Assembly: GCA_019313095.1 (NCBI GenBank)
Contig: JAFDBU010000135.1
Span: 1 to 9,114, forward strand
DNA: 9,114 bases
Origin: Deltaproteobacteria bacterium
GTDB lineage: Bacteria; Desulfobacterota; Desulfobulbia; Desulfobulbales; BM004
Direction: 5' to 3'
Shown: piece by piece, positions 1-8,067 of the stretch
Numbering within the stretch: the stretch's first letter is position 1
Layout: every line of letters starts with the position of its first letter
The notes under the pieces: model-generated
Database searches by the model: none
Seen by the model: only the letters and a program-made list of their open reading frames with translations
What the model was told of the DNA's origin: nothing
Position numbers and translations under genes: made by a program

Positions 1-2751
1 CATCTTGGCAACCGGCGGGTGCGAACGGTCGGAGAGCTCGTTGAAAATCAGTACCGTATAGGCCTGGTACGCATGGAGCGCGCCATCCGGGAGCGTATGA
101 CGCTGCAGGAGGTCGAAACCCTTATGCCCCATGACCTGATAAATCCCAAGCCTATCACCTCGGCTATTAAAGAATTTTTTGGTACGAGTCAGCTTTCACA
201 GTTTATGGACCAGACCAACCCGCTTTCGGAAGTTACGCATAAGAGGCGCTTGAGCGCCCTCGGTCCCGGTGGTCTGTCCAGAGAGCGGGCCGGCTTTGAG
301 GTACGTGATGTCCATCCCACCCATTATGGCAGAATATGTCCGGTTGAGACACCTGAAGGTCCCAATATCGGTCTCATTGTTTCCCTGGCCGCTTATGCGC
401 GCGTCAATGAATTCGGGTTTATCGAAACCCCATACCGCCGGGTGATTGACAGGAAGATAACGGATGAGGTGGTTTACCTTAACGCCATGGCGGAGAAAAA
501 CGAGTTAATCGCTCCCACCAAGGTTGAGCTGGATAAAAAAGGCAAGATTATAGATGATAACCTTATTGCCCGTGAAGAGGGCGAGGTTGTCATTACTTCA
601 GGTGATCAGGTCACCTATATCGATGTGGCACCGAATCAGCTTGTCTCTGTTGCAACCGCACTGATCCCGTTTCTGGAGAATGATGACGCCAACAGGGCTC
701 TGATGGGTTCAAACATGCAGCGTCAGGCCGTACCGCTGCTGCGCACCGCGGCTCCGCTGATAGGTACCGGCCTGGAGAAAGTGGTTGCAGGTGATTCAGG
801 TACATGTCTGCTGGCTGGCGGAGACGGTGTTGTTGAGGAAGTGGATGCGACCCGTATAGTGGTGAACTACGATGAACCCGGTACCGATGGCTTTATGACC
901 GGGGTCGGGGTCTACCGTTTAAGCAAATTCAAAAAGTCAAATCAGAATACCTGTTTTACACAGAAGCCACTGGTATATCCGAAACAGCGGGTAACCAAGG
1001 GCATGGTCCTGGCCGACGGTCCCTCCTGTGATCAGGGAGAGCTGGCCCTTGGCAAGAATGTTACTATGGCCTTCATGAGCTGGCGCGGTTATAACTTTGA
1101 GGACTCTATCCTGCTTTCCGAGAGGCTTTTAAAAGATGACACCTACACCTCAATTCATGTTGAGGTTTTTGAGACCATGGCCCGGGATACCAAGCTGGGC
1201 AAGGAAGAAATTACCAGGGATATTCCCAATGTTGGTGAGGAAGCCCTGAAAAATCTTGATGAAAGCGGCATTGTCAGGATTGGAGCCGAAGTGAAACCCG
1301 GTGATCCCCTGGTCGGCAAGGTAACGCCAAAAGGTGAAACCATGCTCTCACCTGAGGAAAAACTGTTGCGGGCCATTTTCGGTGACAAGGCAGGTGACGT
1401 TAAGGATTCTTCCCTGCGGGTGCCGCCCGGTGTCGAAGGTGTGGTTATTGATGCCAAGGTTTTTTCGCGCAAGGGAGTTGACAAGGATGAGCGGTCTCTG
1501 GCCATTGAAGACATGGAGGTTGAAAAGCTTACCAAGGACCTGGAAGACGAGTTGCGTTGCCTGAAAAAGGGTGTGCGTGACGGTCTGAGTGAACTGCTTG
1601 AAGGAAAAGTGGCAAAGAGCGGGCTCAAAGGCAAGGGCAGCAAGGTGCTTCTGGCCAAAGGTAAGAAATTCACCAGGGAGATTATCGAGGAGGCTGATTT
1701 TGCCAAGCTGCAGGAAATTGATTATTCAGCCTGGAAGAATGTTACGGAAAAGGCTGAATCTTTATTCTCGCAATATCGGGAGCAGGCAAAACTGGTGCGG
1801 GAACGTTATGAAGGCATCATAAACCGGCAGCGCAAAGGTGATGACCTGCCTCCCGGCGTCATCCGCATGGTCAAGGTCTATGTTGCAGTGAAGCGCAAGC
1901 TGGCTGTCGGTGACAAGATGGCGGGACGCCATGGTAACAAGGGCGTTGTCTCACGTATTCTGCCGGTAGAGGATATGCCTTATTTTGCTGACGGCACGCC
2001 GGTTGATATAGTGCTTAATCCCCTGGGTGTACCGTCACGTATGAATGTTGGCCAGGTACTTGAAACCCACTTGGGATTTGCAGCCAAAAAACTGGGTGAA
2101 CAGCTTCAGCAGATGGCGGAACGGAAAGAAGCTGCCGAGGTTAGGAAAAAGCTGAAGAAAATCTATTCAACCCAGGAATACAATAAGAACTTTAAAGATC
2201 TTTCAGATGAAGAGCTTGTAGACAGATCCAGGAAATATGGTGAAGGAATTCATATAGCCACTCCGGTCTTTGACGGTGCTGCGGAAGAAGAAATCCGGGC
2301 TCTGCTGGTGGAAGCCGGTTTAAATGAAACAGGCCAGACCACCATGTATGACGGCTTGACCGGCGAACCCTTTGATAAGCCGGTCACAGTGGGAACAATG
2401 TATATAATGAAACTGCAACACCTGGTTGATAACAAGATCCATGCCCGATCAACCGGCCCGTATTCCTTGGTAACCCAGCAGCCCCTGGGCGGCAAGGCAC
2501 AGTTCGGTGGCCAGCGGCTTGGCGAGATGGAGGTTTGGGCCATGGAGGCATACGGTGCCGCCTATACCCTTAAGGAGTTCTTGACCGTGAAGTCCGATGA
2601 TGTTGAGGGTAGGACCACTATGTATGAAAATCTGGTCAAGGGTAAAAATTTCCTGGAAACCGGGTTGCCGGAATCATTCCATGTCCTGGTCAAGGAACTC
2701 CAGGGATTATGCCTGGATGTGGAATTGTTGAATGAAAAAAATAATGCTTAA
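1..2751 (+). CDS. rpoB: RNA polymerase subunit beta, 5'-truncated by the window edge
   Basis: This is the beta subunit of DNA-dependent RNA polymerase, which with beta' forms the catalytic cleft. The reading frame is open from base 1 ([13 protein letters not shown]...). The first codon matches E. coli His447, so about 446 N-terminal residues lie upstream and 916 residues are present. The GTG at 19 is internal and not the start. Visible landmarks are the rifampicin pocket at codons 61-91, the [10 protein letters not shown] block, and FEDS at codons 366-369 (E. coli E813/D814). The flap tip ([13 protein letters not shown]) follows, then the active-site lysines in VAVKRK and [12 protein letters not shown] (codons 631 and 639, E. 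coli K1065/K1073). The C-terminal [22 protein letters not shown] clamp-contact region is also present. A Lys/Glu-rich stretch (about codons 509-611) corresponds to the variable lineage insert near E. coli 930-1045 and is net 12 residues longer. The gene ends in TAA and rpoC follows after 47 bases, as an operon. Identification is certain. Confidence 0.99.
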   Translation, partial: HLGNRRVRTVGELVENQYRIGLVRMERAIRERMTLQEVETLMPHDLINPKPITSAIKEFFGTSQLSQFMDQTNPLSEVTHKRRLSALGPGGLSRERAGFEVRDVHPTHYGRICPVETPEGPNIGLIVSLAAYARVNEFGFIETPYRRVIDRKITDEVVYLNAMAEKNELIAPTKVELDKKGKIIDDNLIAREEGEVVITSGDQVTYIDVAPNQLVSVATALIPFLENDDANRALMGSNMQRQAVPLLRTAAPLIGTGLEKVVAGDSGTCLLAGGDGVVEEVDATRIVVNYDEPGTDGFMTGVGVYRLSKFKKSNQNTCFTQKPLVYPKQRVTKGMVLADGPSCDQGELALGKNVTMAFMSWRGYNFEDSILLSERLLKDDTYTSIHVEVFETMARDTKLGKEEITRDIPNVGEEALKNLDESGIVRIGAEVKPGDPLVGKVTPKGETMLSPEEKLLRAIFGDKAGDVKDSSLRVPPGVEGVVIDAKVFSRKGVDKDERSLAIEDMEVEKLTKDLEDELRCLKKGVRDGLSELLEGKVAKSGLKGKGSKVLLAKGKKFTREIIEEADFAKLQEIDYSAWKNVTEKAESLFSQYREQAKLVRERYEGIINRQRKGDDLPPGVIRMVKVYVAVKRKLAVGDKMAGRHGNKGVVSRILPVEDMPYFADGTPVDIVLNPLGVPSRMNVGQVLETHLGFAAKKLGEQLQQMAERKEAAEVRKKLKKIYSTQEYNKNFKDLSDEELVDRSRKYGEGIHIATPVFDGAAEEEIRALLVEAGLNETGQTTMYDGLTGEPFDKPVTVGTMYIMKLQHLVDNKIHARSTGPYSLVTQQPLGGKAQFGGQRLGEMEVWAMEAYGAAYTLKEFLTVKSDDVEGRTTMYENLVKGKNFLETGLPESFHVLVKELQGLCLDVELLNEKNNA

Positions 2752-2788
2752 GCAAATATACGGCTTATTGCCTTTTACTTTTAGAGAT

Positions 2789-2793
2789 AGGTG
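2789..2793 (+). promoter_or_regulatory. Weak ribosome binding site of rpoC
   Basis: AGGTG lies five bases before the GTG start at 2799, preceded by a purine-rich AGAGAT. It is a short Shine-Dalgarno match paired with a non-ATG start. rpoC translation may therefore rely partly on coupling to rpoB, although the 47-base spacer is long for tight coupling. The start is supported mainly by the family N-terminus (MEELFSFF...), which matches the length of the E. coli MKDLLKFL start. Confidence 0.55.
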
Positions 2794-2798
2794 CTGAC

Positions 2799-5700
2799 GT
2801 GGAAGAACTGTTTAGCTTTTTTGCCAAGGCCAAGAAACCTTTGAGTTTCAACGCTGTGAGAATTTCACTCGCCTCGCCGGGCAAGATTCGGGACTGGTCC
2901 CATGGTGAGGTGAAAAAACCGGAGACCATCAATTACAGGACGTTCAAGCCTGAAAGAGATGGTCTTTTCTGTGCCAAGATCTTTGGGCCGGTTAAAGACT
3001 ACGAGTGCAATTGCGGGAAGTACAAACGCATGAAGCACCGTGGCGTAGTCTGCGAAAAGTGTGGTGTTGAGGTTATCCAGTCCAAGGTACGACGTGAAAG
3101 ACTCGGCCATATAGAGCTGGCCGCGCCTGTGGCCCATATCTGGTTTCTGAAGAGTTTGCCGACCAAGATCGGCAATCTGCTTGATATGACCCTGAAAGAA
3201 CTTGAAAAGATTCTTTATTTTGAAGCTTACGTAGTTACAAGTTCTGAAGTGGACACTTTAGCTGCAGGTACCCTGTTAAACGAAGAAAAATACCGAACCC
3301 TGCTTGAAGAGCATGGTGACAAGTTTACGGTCGGTATCGGTGCTGAGGCTATCAGGGATCTGCTCAAAGCCATAGATCTGGTGGAGCTTTCAGCTGCCAT
3401 CCGCGAAGAAATGCGTGCCACCGGCTCTGAGACCAAGCGAACCCGGCTGGGTAAAAGACTTAAGGTCGTGGAGGCTTTTCGTGATTCTGGCAACAAACCT
3501 GAATGGATGATCCTTGAAGTTATTCCGGTTCTGCCTCCGGATTTGCGCCCACTGGTGCCCTTGGAGGGCGGCCGTTTTGCCACCTCTGATCTCAATGATC
3601 TCTATCGGCGGGTCATAAACCGCAATAACAGGCTGAAAAGGCTTCTTGAGCTGGATGCCCCGGATATTATCGTGCGCAATGAAAAACGCATGCTGCAAGA
3701 GGCGGTTGACGTCCTGTTTGATAACGGCAGACGCGGTCGAGTCATAACAGGACCCAACAAGAGACCTCTTAAATCTTTCAGCGATATGCTCAAGGGTAAA
3801 CAGGGTCGATTCCGCCAGAATCTGCTCGGTAAACGGGTCGATTATTCCGGCCGTTCGGTTATTGTGGCCGGCCCGCACCTGAGGTTGCATCAATGCGGTA
3901 TTCCTAAGAAGATGGCTCTGGAACTCTTCAAGCCCTTTATTTATAACAAGCTGGAACTGCTTGGCTATGTCACCACAATAAAGAGTGCCCGCAAGATGGT
4001 GGAGAAGGGGACCAAGGAAGTATGGGATGTGCTCGAGGATGTGGTCACCGAGTATCCTGTTATCCTCAACCGGGCCCCGACCCTGCACCGTCTCGGTATG
4101 CAGGCCTTTGAAGCCGTACTGATCGAGGGCAAGGCTATCCAGCTTCATCCGCTCGTGTGTATGGCTTTCAATGCAGACTTTGACGGTGACCAGATGGCGG
4201 TCCATGTGCCCCTCTCGGTCGAGGCTCAGACCGAGGCCAGGGTGCTTATGATGTCCACCAATAACATCCTTTCGCCTGCCAACGGAGGTCCGGTCATCAT
4301 CCCCACCCAGGACATCGTACTGGGGCTTTACTATATGACCAGGGAAAGAATTTTTGCCAGGGGTGAGGGGAAGGCTTTTTCATCCAGTGATGAGGCCAGA
4401 ATAGCCTATGACCAGGGGGTAGCAGACCTGCATGCCAAGATCAGGGTCCGCATTGACGGCAAGCTGGTGGATACAACCATCGGCCGCATACTGCTGAGCG
4501 AGCTGCTGCCCGTCAGGGTGCCATTCAGTGTGATCAATAAAGTCATGACCAAGAAGGAATTGGCCTGGTTAATTGACTATACTTACAGGAATGCCGGCAC
4601 CAAGGAAACCGTCATACTTGCTGACCGTTTAAAGGACATGGGTTATGAATATGCAACCCGGGCCGGAATTTCCATCTGCGTAAATGATATGATGGTCCCG
4701 GTCAACAAGGAAGACATCCTGGTTAAGGCTGAAAACCAGGTCCTTGATGTTGAAAGCCAGTATACCGATGGTCTGATTACGGTTGGAGAGAAGTACAACA
4801 AGGTGATTGATGTCTGGTCAAAGGCGACAGAATCTGTTGCCAAGGAAATGATGGACGAGATGAGTGTTGATTACCTGCGCGGTCCTGACAAAAAAGTTGT
4901 TGAGTCGCCCAGTTTCAACCCGATTTATATTATGGCTGATTCAGGTGCCAGAGGCAGCAAGGATCAGATCCGTCAGCTGGCAGGTATGCGTGGCCTTATG
5001 GCCAAGCCCTCTGGTGCTATTATTGAGTCGCCTATCAAGGCGAACTTCCGGGAAGGTCTGGGAGTTCTGGAATATTTTATTTCAACCCATGGTGCCCGTA
5101 AGGGTCTTGCCGATACCGCCCTTAAAACAGCAAACTCAGGTTATCTTACCAGAAGGCTGGTGGATGTGGCCCAGGATTCCACAATAATCGAAAAGGACTG
5201 TAACACCCTGGACGGTATCTGGGCTGAACCCCTCATGGAAGGCGGTGAAGTGATCCAGCGGGTGGGTGAACGTATCCTGGGGCGGGTCAGCCTTGATGAT
5301 ATCTATGACCCATTTACCGATGAACTGCTAGTTGCCGCCAACCAGCAGATCACTGAGGAAAAAGTGGAAAAAATTGAGGCTGCCGGCATTGACCGCATAC
5401 TCATCCGTTCCGTGCTGACCTGCCGTTCCAAACGGGGGGTCTGCGCCATGTGCTATGGCCGTGATCTGGGACGGGGGCACATGGTAAATATCGGCGAGGC
5501 TATCGGTATTATTGCAGCCCAGTCCATCGGTGAACCGGGAACACAGCTGACCATGCGTACCTTCCATATCGGTGGTACCGCAAGCCGCCGGGCTGAACAG
5601 GCTGAAATCCGGACCCAGCATGGTGGCGTAATAAAGTTCCAGGAAATTCATTTTGTTAAAAGCGATAAGGGCAGGATGGTTGTCATGAACCGGAACGGGG

Positions 5701-6860
5701 CTATCAGCATTCTAAGTTCTGAGGGAAGGGAACGTGAGCGCTACCCGGTAAACTATGGTGCCCAGCTCCTGGTTGATGACGGCCAGAAGGTTGAACCCGG
5801 AACCATTCTTGCCGACTGGGATCCCTATACCATTCCCATTGTCTGTGAGGTCGGCGGTATTGTCAAATATGGTGATGTTGTGGAAGGCACCACCATGCAG
5901 GAACGCGTTGACCCTGTTACCGGCAAGGCGAGCAAGGTTATTGCCCAGACTCGTCTGAGCGGTGATATGAACCCGCGTATCACCATTAAGGATAAGCGCG
6001 GTAGAACCCTCAAACTGCCAGGGACAGGATCACCCGCCCGCTATTCCCTGCCGGTCGGTTCAATCATCTCGGTCAATGAAGGGGATACAATCCAGTCCGG
6101 TACCGTCGTCGGCAAGATCCCTAGGGAGACAACAAAGAACAAAGATATTACCGGTGGTCTGCCGCGGGTTGCCGAACTGTTCGAAGTCCGGAAACCCAAA
6201 GAACATGCAGTAATTACCGAAATTGACGGCAGGGTCTCATTCGGCAAGGATCTCAAGGGAAAAAGGAGGGTTGTCATTACGCCCGAGATTGGTGAACCCA
6301 AGGAATATCTAATCCCGAAAGCCAAGCATGTGAGTGTTCATGAAGGTGATTATGTTAAGGCGGGCGAGGCCTTGATGGACGGTTCACCGATCCCGAATGA
6401 TATTTTGCGTGTTCTCGGTGTCAAAGAACTGGCGCGCTTCCTGGTAAATGAAATCCAGGAGGTTTATCGTCTGCAGGGTGTAAAGATCAATGATAAACAT
6501 ATAGAGGTCATCGTGCGCCAGATGCTTCGTCGCATCCAGATCACCGATCCCGGCGACTCATCATTTATGCTTGGTGAACAGGTCGAATGGTGGGTCTTTG
6601 AAGAGGAGAACGAGAAGATCATGAATGCCGGGGCAAAACCTGCGGTTGCCGAACCCTTGCTGTTGGGTGTTACGAAGGCATCCCTTTCCACGGACAGTTT
6701 TATCTCGGCGGCATCTTTCCAGGAGACGACAAAAGTTCTGACCAATGCCGCCATGGGAGGCCGTGTTGACAGGCTGCTTGGGCTGAAGGAAAATGTCATT
6801 ATGGGCAGGTTGGTACCTGCCGGTACCGGTTTAGAAAAGTACCGTGTCGAGGAGGAATAG
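2799..6860 (+). CDS. rpoC: RNA polymerase subunit beta' (complete, 1353 aa)
   Basis: This is the beta' subunit, which supplies the catalytic magnesium site of RNA polymerase. Zinc site 1 is C70, C72, C85, C88, numbered exactly as in E. coli. The clamp helices that bind sigma ([17 protein letters not shown]) follow. The catalytic motif NADFDGD has N458, D460, D462 and D464. Zinc site 2 is C801, C875, C882, C885 (E. coli C814, C888, C895, C898; offset 13). The bridge helix runs about 756-793, and the trigger loop includes M919, R920 and H923 (E. coli M932, R933, H936). About 180 residues after the trigger loop form the SI3 insertion, typical of proteobacteria, before [15 protein letters not shown] resumes. 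The protein is 54 residues shorter than E. coli RpoC. About 30 of these come from the missing Ala-rich C-terminal tail, since it ends soon after VPAGTG, and 13 are lost between the catalytic motif and residue 602. It starts with GTG and ends with TAG. ppGpp site 1 residues are partly changed (see findings). Confidence 0.99.
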   Translation: MEELFSFFAKAKKPLSFNAVRISLASPGKIRDWSHGEVKKPETINYRTFKPERDGLFCAKIFGPVKDYECNCGKYKRMKHRGVVCEKCGVEVIQSKVRRERLGHIELAAPVAHIWFLKSLPTKIGNLLDMTLKELEKILYFEAYVVTSSEVDTLAAGTLLNEEKYRTLLEEHGDKFTVGIGAEAIRDLLKAIDLVELSAAIREEMRATGSETKRTRLGKRLKVVEAFRDSGNKPEWMILEVIPVLPPDLRPLVPLEGGRFATSDLNDLYRRVINRNNRLKRLLELDAPDIIVRNEKRMLQEAVDVLFDNGRRGRVITGPNKRPLKSFSDMLKGKQGRFRQNLLGKRVDYSGRSVIVAGPHLRLHQCGIPKKMALELFKPFIYNKLELLGYVTTIKSARKMVEKGTKEVWDVLEDVVTEYPVILNRAPTLHRLGMQAFEAVLIEGKAIQLHPLVCMAFNADFDGDQMAVHVPLSVEAQTEARVLMMSTNNILSPANGGPVIIPTQDIVLGLYYMTRERIFARGEGKAFSSSDEARIAYDQGVADLHAKIRVRIDGKLVDTTIGRILLSELLPVRVPFSVINKVMTKKELAWLIDYTYRNAGTKETVILADRLKDMGYEYATRAGISICVNDMMVPVNKEDILVKAENQVLDVESQYTDGLITVGEKYNKVIDVWSKATESVAKEMMDEMSVDYLRGPDKKVVESPSFNPIYIMADSGARGSKDQIRQLAGMRGLMAKPSGAIIESPIKANFREGLGVLEYFISTHGARKGLADTALKTANSGYLTRRLVDVAQDSTIIEKDCNTLDGIWAEPLMEGGEVIQRVGERILGRVSLDDIYDPFTDELLVAANQQITEEKVEKIEAAGIDRILIRSVLTCRSKRGVCAMCYGRDLGRGHMVNIGEAIGIIAAQSIGEPGTQLTMRTFHIGGTASRRAEQAEIRTQHGGVIKFQEIHFVKSDKGRMVVMNRNGAISILSSEGRERERYPVNYGAQLLVDDGQKVEPGTILADWDPYTIPIVCEVGGIVKYGDVVEGTTMQERVDPVTGKASKVIAQTRLSGDMNPRITIKDKRGRTLKLPGTGSPARYSLPVGSIISVNEGDTIQSGTVVGKIPRETTKNKDITGGLPRVAELFEVRKPKEHAVITEIDGRVSFGKDLKGKRRVVITPEIGEPKEYLIPKAKHVSVHEGDYVKAGEALMDGSPIPNDILRVLGVKELARFLVNEIQEVYRLQGVKINDKHIEVIVRQMLRRIQITDPGDSSFMLGEQVEWWVFEEENEKIMNAGAKPAVAEPLLLGVTKASLSTDSFISAASFQETTKVLTNAAMGGRVDRLLGLKENVIMGRLVPAGTGLEKYRVEEE
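6804..6821 (+). repeat. Perfect 7-bp hairpin at the 3' end of rpoC
   Basis: GGCAGGT at 6804-6810 and ACCTGCC at 6815-6821 are perfect inverted repeats with a four-base loop. They are followed at once by the 10-base palindrome CCGGTACCGG (6820-6829). The hairpin lies inside codons for the conserved GRLVPAGTG end of beta', so protein constraint may explain it. No U-run follows, so it is not a canonical terminator. Confidence 0.5.
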
Positions 6861-6910
6861 TCCCTCTTGTGCTGGTTTAAGGCATATACCTATAGTGTTA
6901 TGGGCCGGCA

Positions 6911-6935
6911 TTGAGGACAATAAGATTGTTCTTGA
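6911..6935 (+). repeat. Inverted repeat overlapping the rpsL promoter -35
   Basis: The arms TTGAGGACAAT (6911-6921) and ATTGTTCTTGA (6925-6935) are separated by AAG. As RNA all eleven positions can pair, three of them as G-U. As DNA the arms match at eight of eleven positions. The 3' arm contains the first four bases of the TTGACA -35 box. It is not followed by a U-tract, so it is unlikely to be an intrinsic terminator for rpoC. It could be an operator, a processing hairpin or chance. Confidence 0.5.
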
Positions 6936-6960
6936 CAAGAAAGCCTGTGTAAGGTATTAA
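6932..6960 (+). promoter_or_regulatory. Probable sigma-70 promoter for rpsL-rpsG(-fusA)
   Basis: A perfect -35 box TTGACA (6932-6937) is followed by a 17-base spacer and the -10 box TATTAA (6955-6960, four of six consensus bases). Transcription would start near 6967, giving a leader of about 75 bases before the rpsL ATG. The leader is very A/T-rich, particularly at 6976-7025, which favours open and S1-accessible mRNA. The position, between rpoC and rpsL with no gene between, is where a str-type operon promoter is expected. No start-site data are available. Confidence 0.7.
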
Positions 6961-6979
6961 ATTCCGTTTTTTGGGAATT
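6960..6979 (+). repeat. Short inverted repeat at the expected rpsL transcription start
   Basis: AATTCC (6960-6965) and GGAATT (6974-6979) form a perfect six-base inverted repeat around the eight-base loop GTTTTTTG. The left arm begins at the last base of the -10 box, so only the right half would be in a transcript started near 6967. It would therefore act as DNA, or only in read-through RNA from rpoC. It may be chance in an A/T-rich spacer. Confidence 0.35.
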
Positions 6980-7026
6980 CTATAAAAGTAAGAGTTTCAG
7001 AACTATATAACAAATTTTATTTTTTC

Positions 7027-7031
7027 AGGAG
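7027..7031 (+). promoter_or_regulatory. Ribosome binding site that fixes the rpsL start
   Basis: AGGAG ends nine bases before the ATG at 7041. An in-frame TTG at 7032 would add three residues (MES) but directly abuts this Shine-Dalgarno, so it cannot be used. The ATG gives the canonical S12 N-terminus MPTINQLVR. Confidence 0.85.
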
Positions 7032-7040
7032 TTGGAATCA

Positions 7041-7412
7041 ATGCCAACCATTAATCAACTTGTAAGACAAGGTCGAAAAGTAGCCAAGAAAAGAAGCGAT
7101 ACTCCGGCGCTGAAAGGTTCGCCTCAGAAAAGAGGCGTCTGTGTTCGTGTGTATACCACCACACCCAAGAAACCGAACTCCGCGCTGCGAAAAGTTGCCA
7201 GGGTCAGGCTGACCAACGGTATCGAGGTTACCTCATACATCCCTGGAATTGGTCATAATCTTCAGGAACACTCAGTCGTGTTGATTCGCGGTGGCAGGGT
7301 GAAAGACCTCCCAGGTGTTCGGTATCATATTATTCGAGGCACTCTTGATGCCCTCGGTGTTTCAGACCGGCGGCAGGGGCGTTCTAAATACGGAGCCAAA
7401 CGGCCGAAATAG
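7041..7412 (+). CDS. rpsL: 30S ribosomal protein S12 (123 aa)
   Basis: S12 sits at the decoding centre of the 30S subunit, where it supports tRNA selection and accuracy and is the classic streptomycin-response protein. The sequence carries the family blocks [49 protein letters not shown] and [11 protein letters not shown]43 and K88, the positions most often changed in streptomycin-resistant mutants, are both wild type, so target-based streptomycin resistance is not predicted. D89, the residue methylthiolated by RimO in E. coli, is present. The length is one residue below E. coli S12 (124 with Met). The gene ends in TAG, and rpsG starts after a 37-base gap. It is the first gene after the promoter at 6932-6960. 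Identification is certain. Confidence 0.99.
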   Translation: MPTINQLVRQGRKVAKKRSDTPALKGSPQKRGVCVRVYTTTPKKPNSALRKVARVRLTNGIEVTSYIPGIGHNLQEHSVVLIRGGRVKDLPGVRYHIIRGTLDALGVSDRRQGRSKYGAKRPK

Positions 7413-7432
7413 TTAAAGGATAATTGATGTTT

Positions 7433-7440
7433 TAGGAGGT
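7433..7440 (+). promoter_or_regulatory. Strong ribosome binding site of rpsG, in the loop of a weak hairpin
   Basis: TAGGAGGT ends nine bases before the ATG at 7450, a near-ideal Shine-Dalgarno. It lies in the 13-base loop between ATTGA (7423-7427) and TCAAT (7441-7445), a five-base A/U-rich stem. The stem is too weak to hide the site unless a protein stabilises it. Confidence 0.8.
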
Positions 7441-7449
7441 TCAATATAG

Positions 7450-7923
7450 ATGCCCAGGCGAAAGATTACAGAAAGACGTACCATTCAACCGGACCCGCGA
7501 TATAACAGTGTGCTGGTAAGCAAGTTTACCAATGGCATTATGGAGCGCGGCAAAAAGAGCGTGGCCCAGGATATATTTTACGGGGCAATGGATCTTATCG
7601 AGCAGCAGGTCAAAGACGCCGAGCCGATTGCAGTTTTTGACAAGGCCATGGAAATGGTGCGACCGAAGGTTGAAGTAAAGTCTCGGCGTGTGGGTGGCGC
7701 CACGTACCAGGTTCCTGTCGAAGTGAGGCCGGAAAGAAGGAACGCTCTGGCCATCAGGTGGATTATCAGTTTTGCCAAGGCCCGTCCGGGCAAATCAATG
7801 TCAGAGAAATTGGCGGCAGAACTGCTTGATGCCTATAATGAACGCGGCGGTTCTGTTAAGAAGCGTGACGATACTCACCGTATGGCGGAAGCCAATAAGG
7901 CATTTGCCCATTACAGGTGGTAA
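7450..7923 (+). CDS. rpsG: 30S ribosomal protein S7 (157 aa)
   Basis: S7 is the primary assembly protein of the 30S head. It binds the 3' major domain of 16S rRNA and lines the E-site and mRNA exit. The basic N-terminus [10 protein letters not shown], the helix block [20 protein letters not shown] (residues 70-89, including the rRNA- and E-site-contacting beta-hairpin), the [15 protein letters not shown] block and the C-terminal [13 protein letters not shown] are all family hallmarks. The length matches short-form S7 of most bacteria (about 156 residues). In E. coli, S7 represses its own operon by binding a roughly 96-base rpsL-rpsG spacer. Here that spacer is 37 bases, so the same site cannot be present in the same form. 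The gene ends in TAA, and a 144-base spacer separates it from fusA. Identification is certain. Confidence 0.99.
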   Translation: MPRRKITERRTIQPDPRYNSVLVSKFTNGIMERGKKSVAQDIFYGAMDLIEQQVKDAEPIAVFDKAMEMVRPKVEVKSRRVGGATYQVPVEVRPERRNALAIRWIISFAKARPGKSMSEKLAAELLDAYNERGGSVKKRDDTHRMAEANKAFAHYRW

Positions 7924-7949
7924 AAATAGCATCAAATGAATTTAGGGAA

Positions 7950-7978
7950 TTGACAAAAGGTGCGGATTAGAGTAAAAA
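7950..7978 (+). promoter_or_regulatory. Possible weak internal promoter before fusA
   Basis: TTGACA (7950-7955) is followed by 17 bases and TAAAAA (7973-7978), which keeps four of the six -10 consensus bases but lacks the final T. Transcription would begin near 7985, about 83 bases before the fusA start. Internal promoters supplying extra EF-G and EF-Tu are known in E. coli. Here the -10 box is poor, so this is a candidate only. Confidence 0.35.
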
Positions 7979-7990
7979 ACGCCTCCTTTT
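7955..7990 (+). repeat. Hairpin in the rpsG-fusA spacer
   Basis: AAAAGG (7955-7960) can pair with CCTTTT (7985-7990), and GCG (7962-7964) with CGC (7980-7982), around a small 1x2 internal loop and a 15-base A-rich loop. The right arm ends in four U residues but continues GAGC, so as a terminator it would be weak and leaky. It might attenuate fusA or mark a processing site. It overlaps the promoter-like pair at 7950-7978. The remainder of the spacer (7991-8050) shows no gene and no clear structure. Confidence 0.35.
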
Positions 7991-8050
7991 GAGCTGGCTT
8001 GGCAAAGGGTGTCTCGGCTGATCAATTAACTCCAGAAGGGAAATAAACTT

Positions 8051-8055
8051 GAGGA
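8051..8055 (+). promoter_or_regulatory. Ribosome binding site supporting the GTG start of fusA
   Basis: GAGGA sits twelve bases before the GTG at 8068, slightly further than ideal. The purine run continues to 8063. An in-frame TGA at 8050-8052 closes the frame upstream, and no other start codon lies between it and 8068. The GTG is therefore the only possible start that keeps the P-loop at its usual distance from the N-terminus. Confidence 0.7.
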
Positions 8056-8067
8056 AAGAGAGAACCC

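Noticed and set aside
19..21. GTG as the start of rpoB
   Set aside because: Codons upstream to base 1 continue the conserved HLGNRR block, so the frame runs in from outside the window.
1155..1706. Antisense open frame (183 codons) inside rpoB
   Set aside because: The product is a low-complexity Ser/Leu-rich protein opposite Lys/Glu-rich beta sequence, the expected shadow of GAA/AAG-type codons.
2752..2798. GGC-TTATT-GCC mini hairpin followed by a T-rich run as a terminator after rpoB
   Set aside because: The stem is only three bases, and rpoC must be transcribed through it.
3390..4205. Long antisense open frame (271 codons) inside rpoC
   Set aside because: It lies wholly opposite highly conserved beta' coding sequence, has no ribosome binding site or recognisable domain, and reads as the mirror of codon bias in rpoC.
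7032..7034. TTG as the start of rpsL
   Set aside because: It directly follows the Shine-Dalgarno AGGAG with no spacing, and S12 begins MPTINQL at the ATG at 7041.
7936..8046. Small leader peptides before fusA (frames of about 5 to 15 codons)
   Set aside because: None has a convincing ribosome binding site or a regulatory-type sequence, and such short frames are expected by chance.
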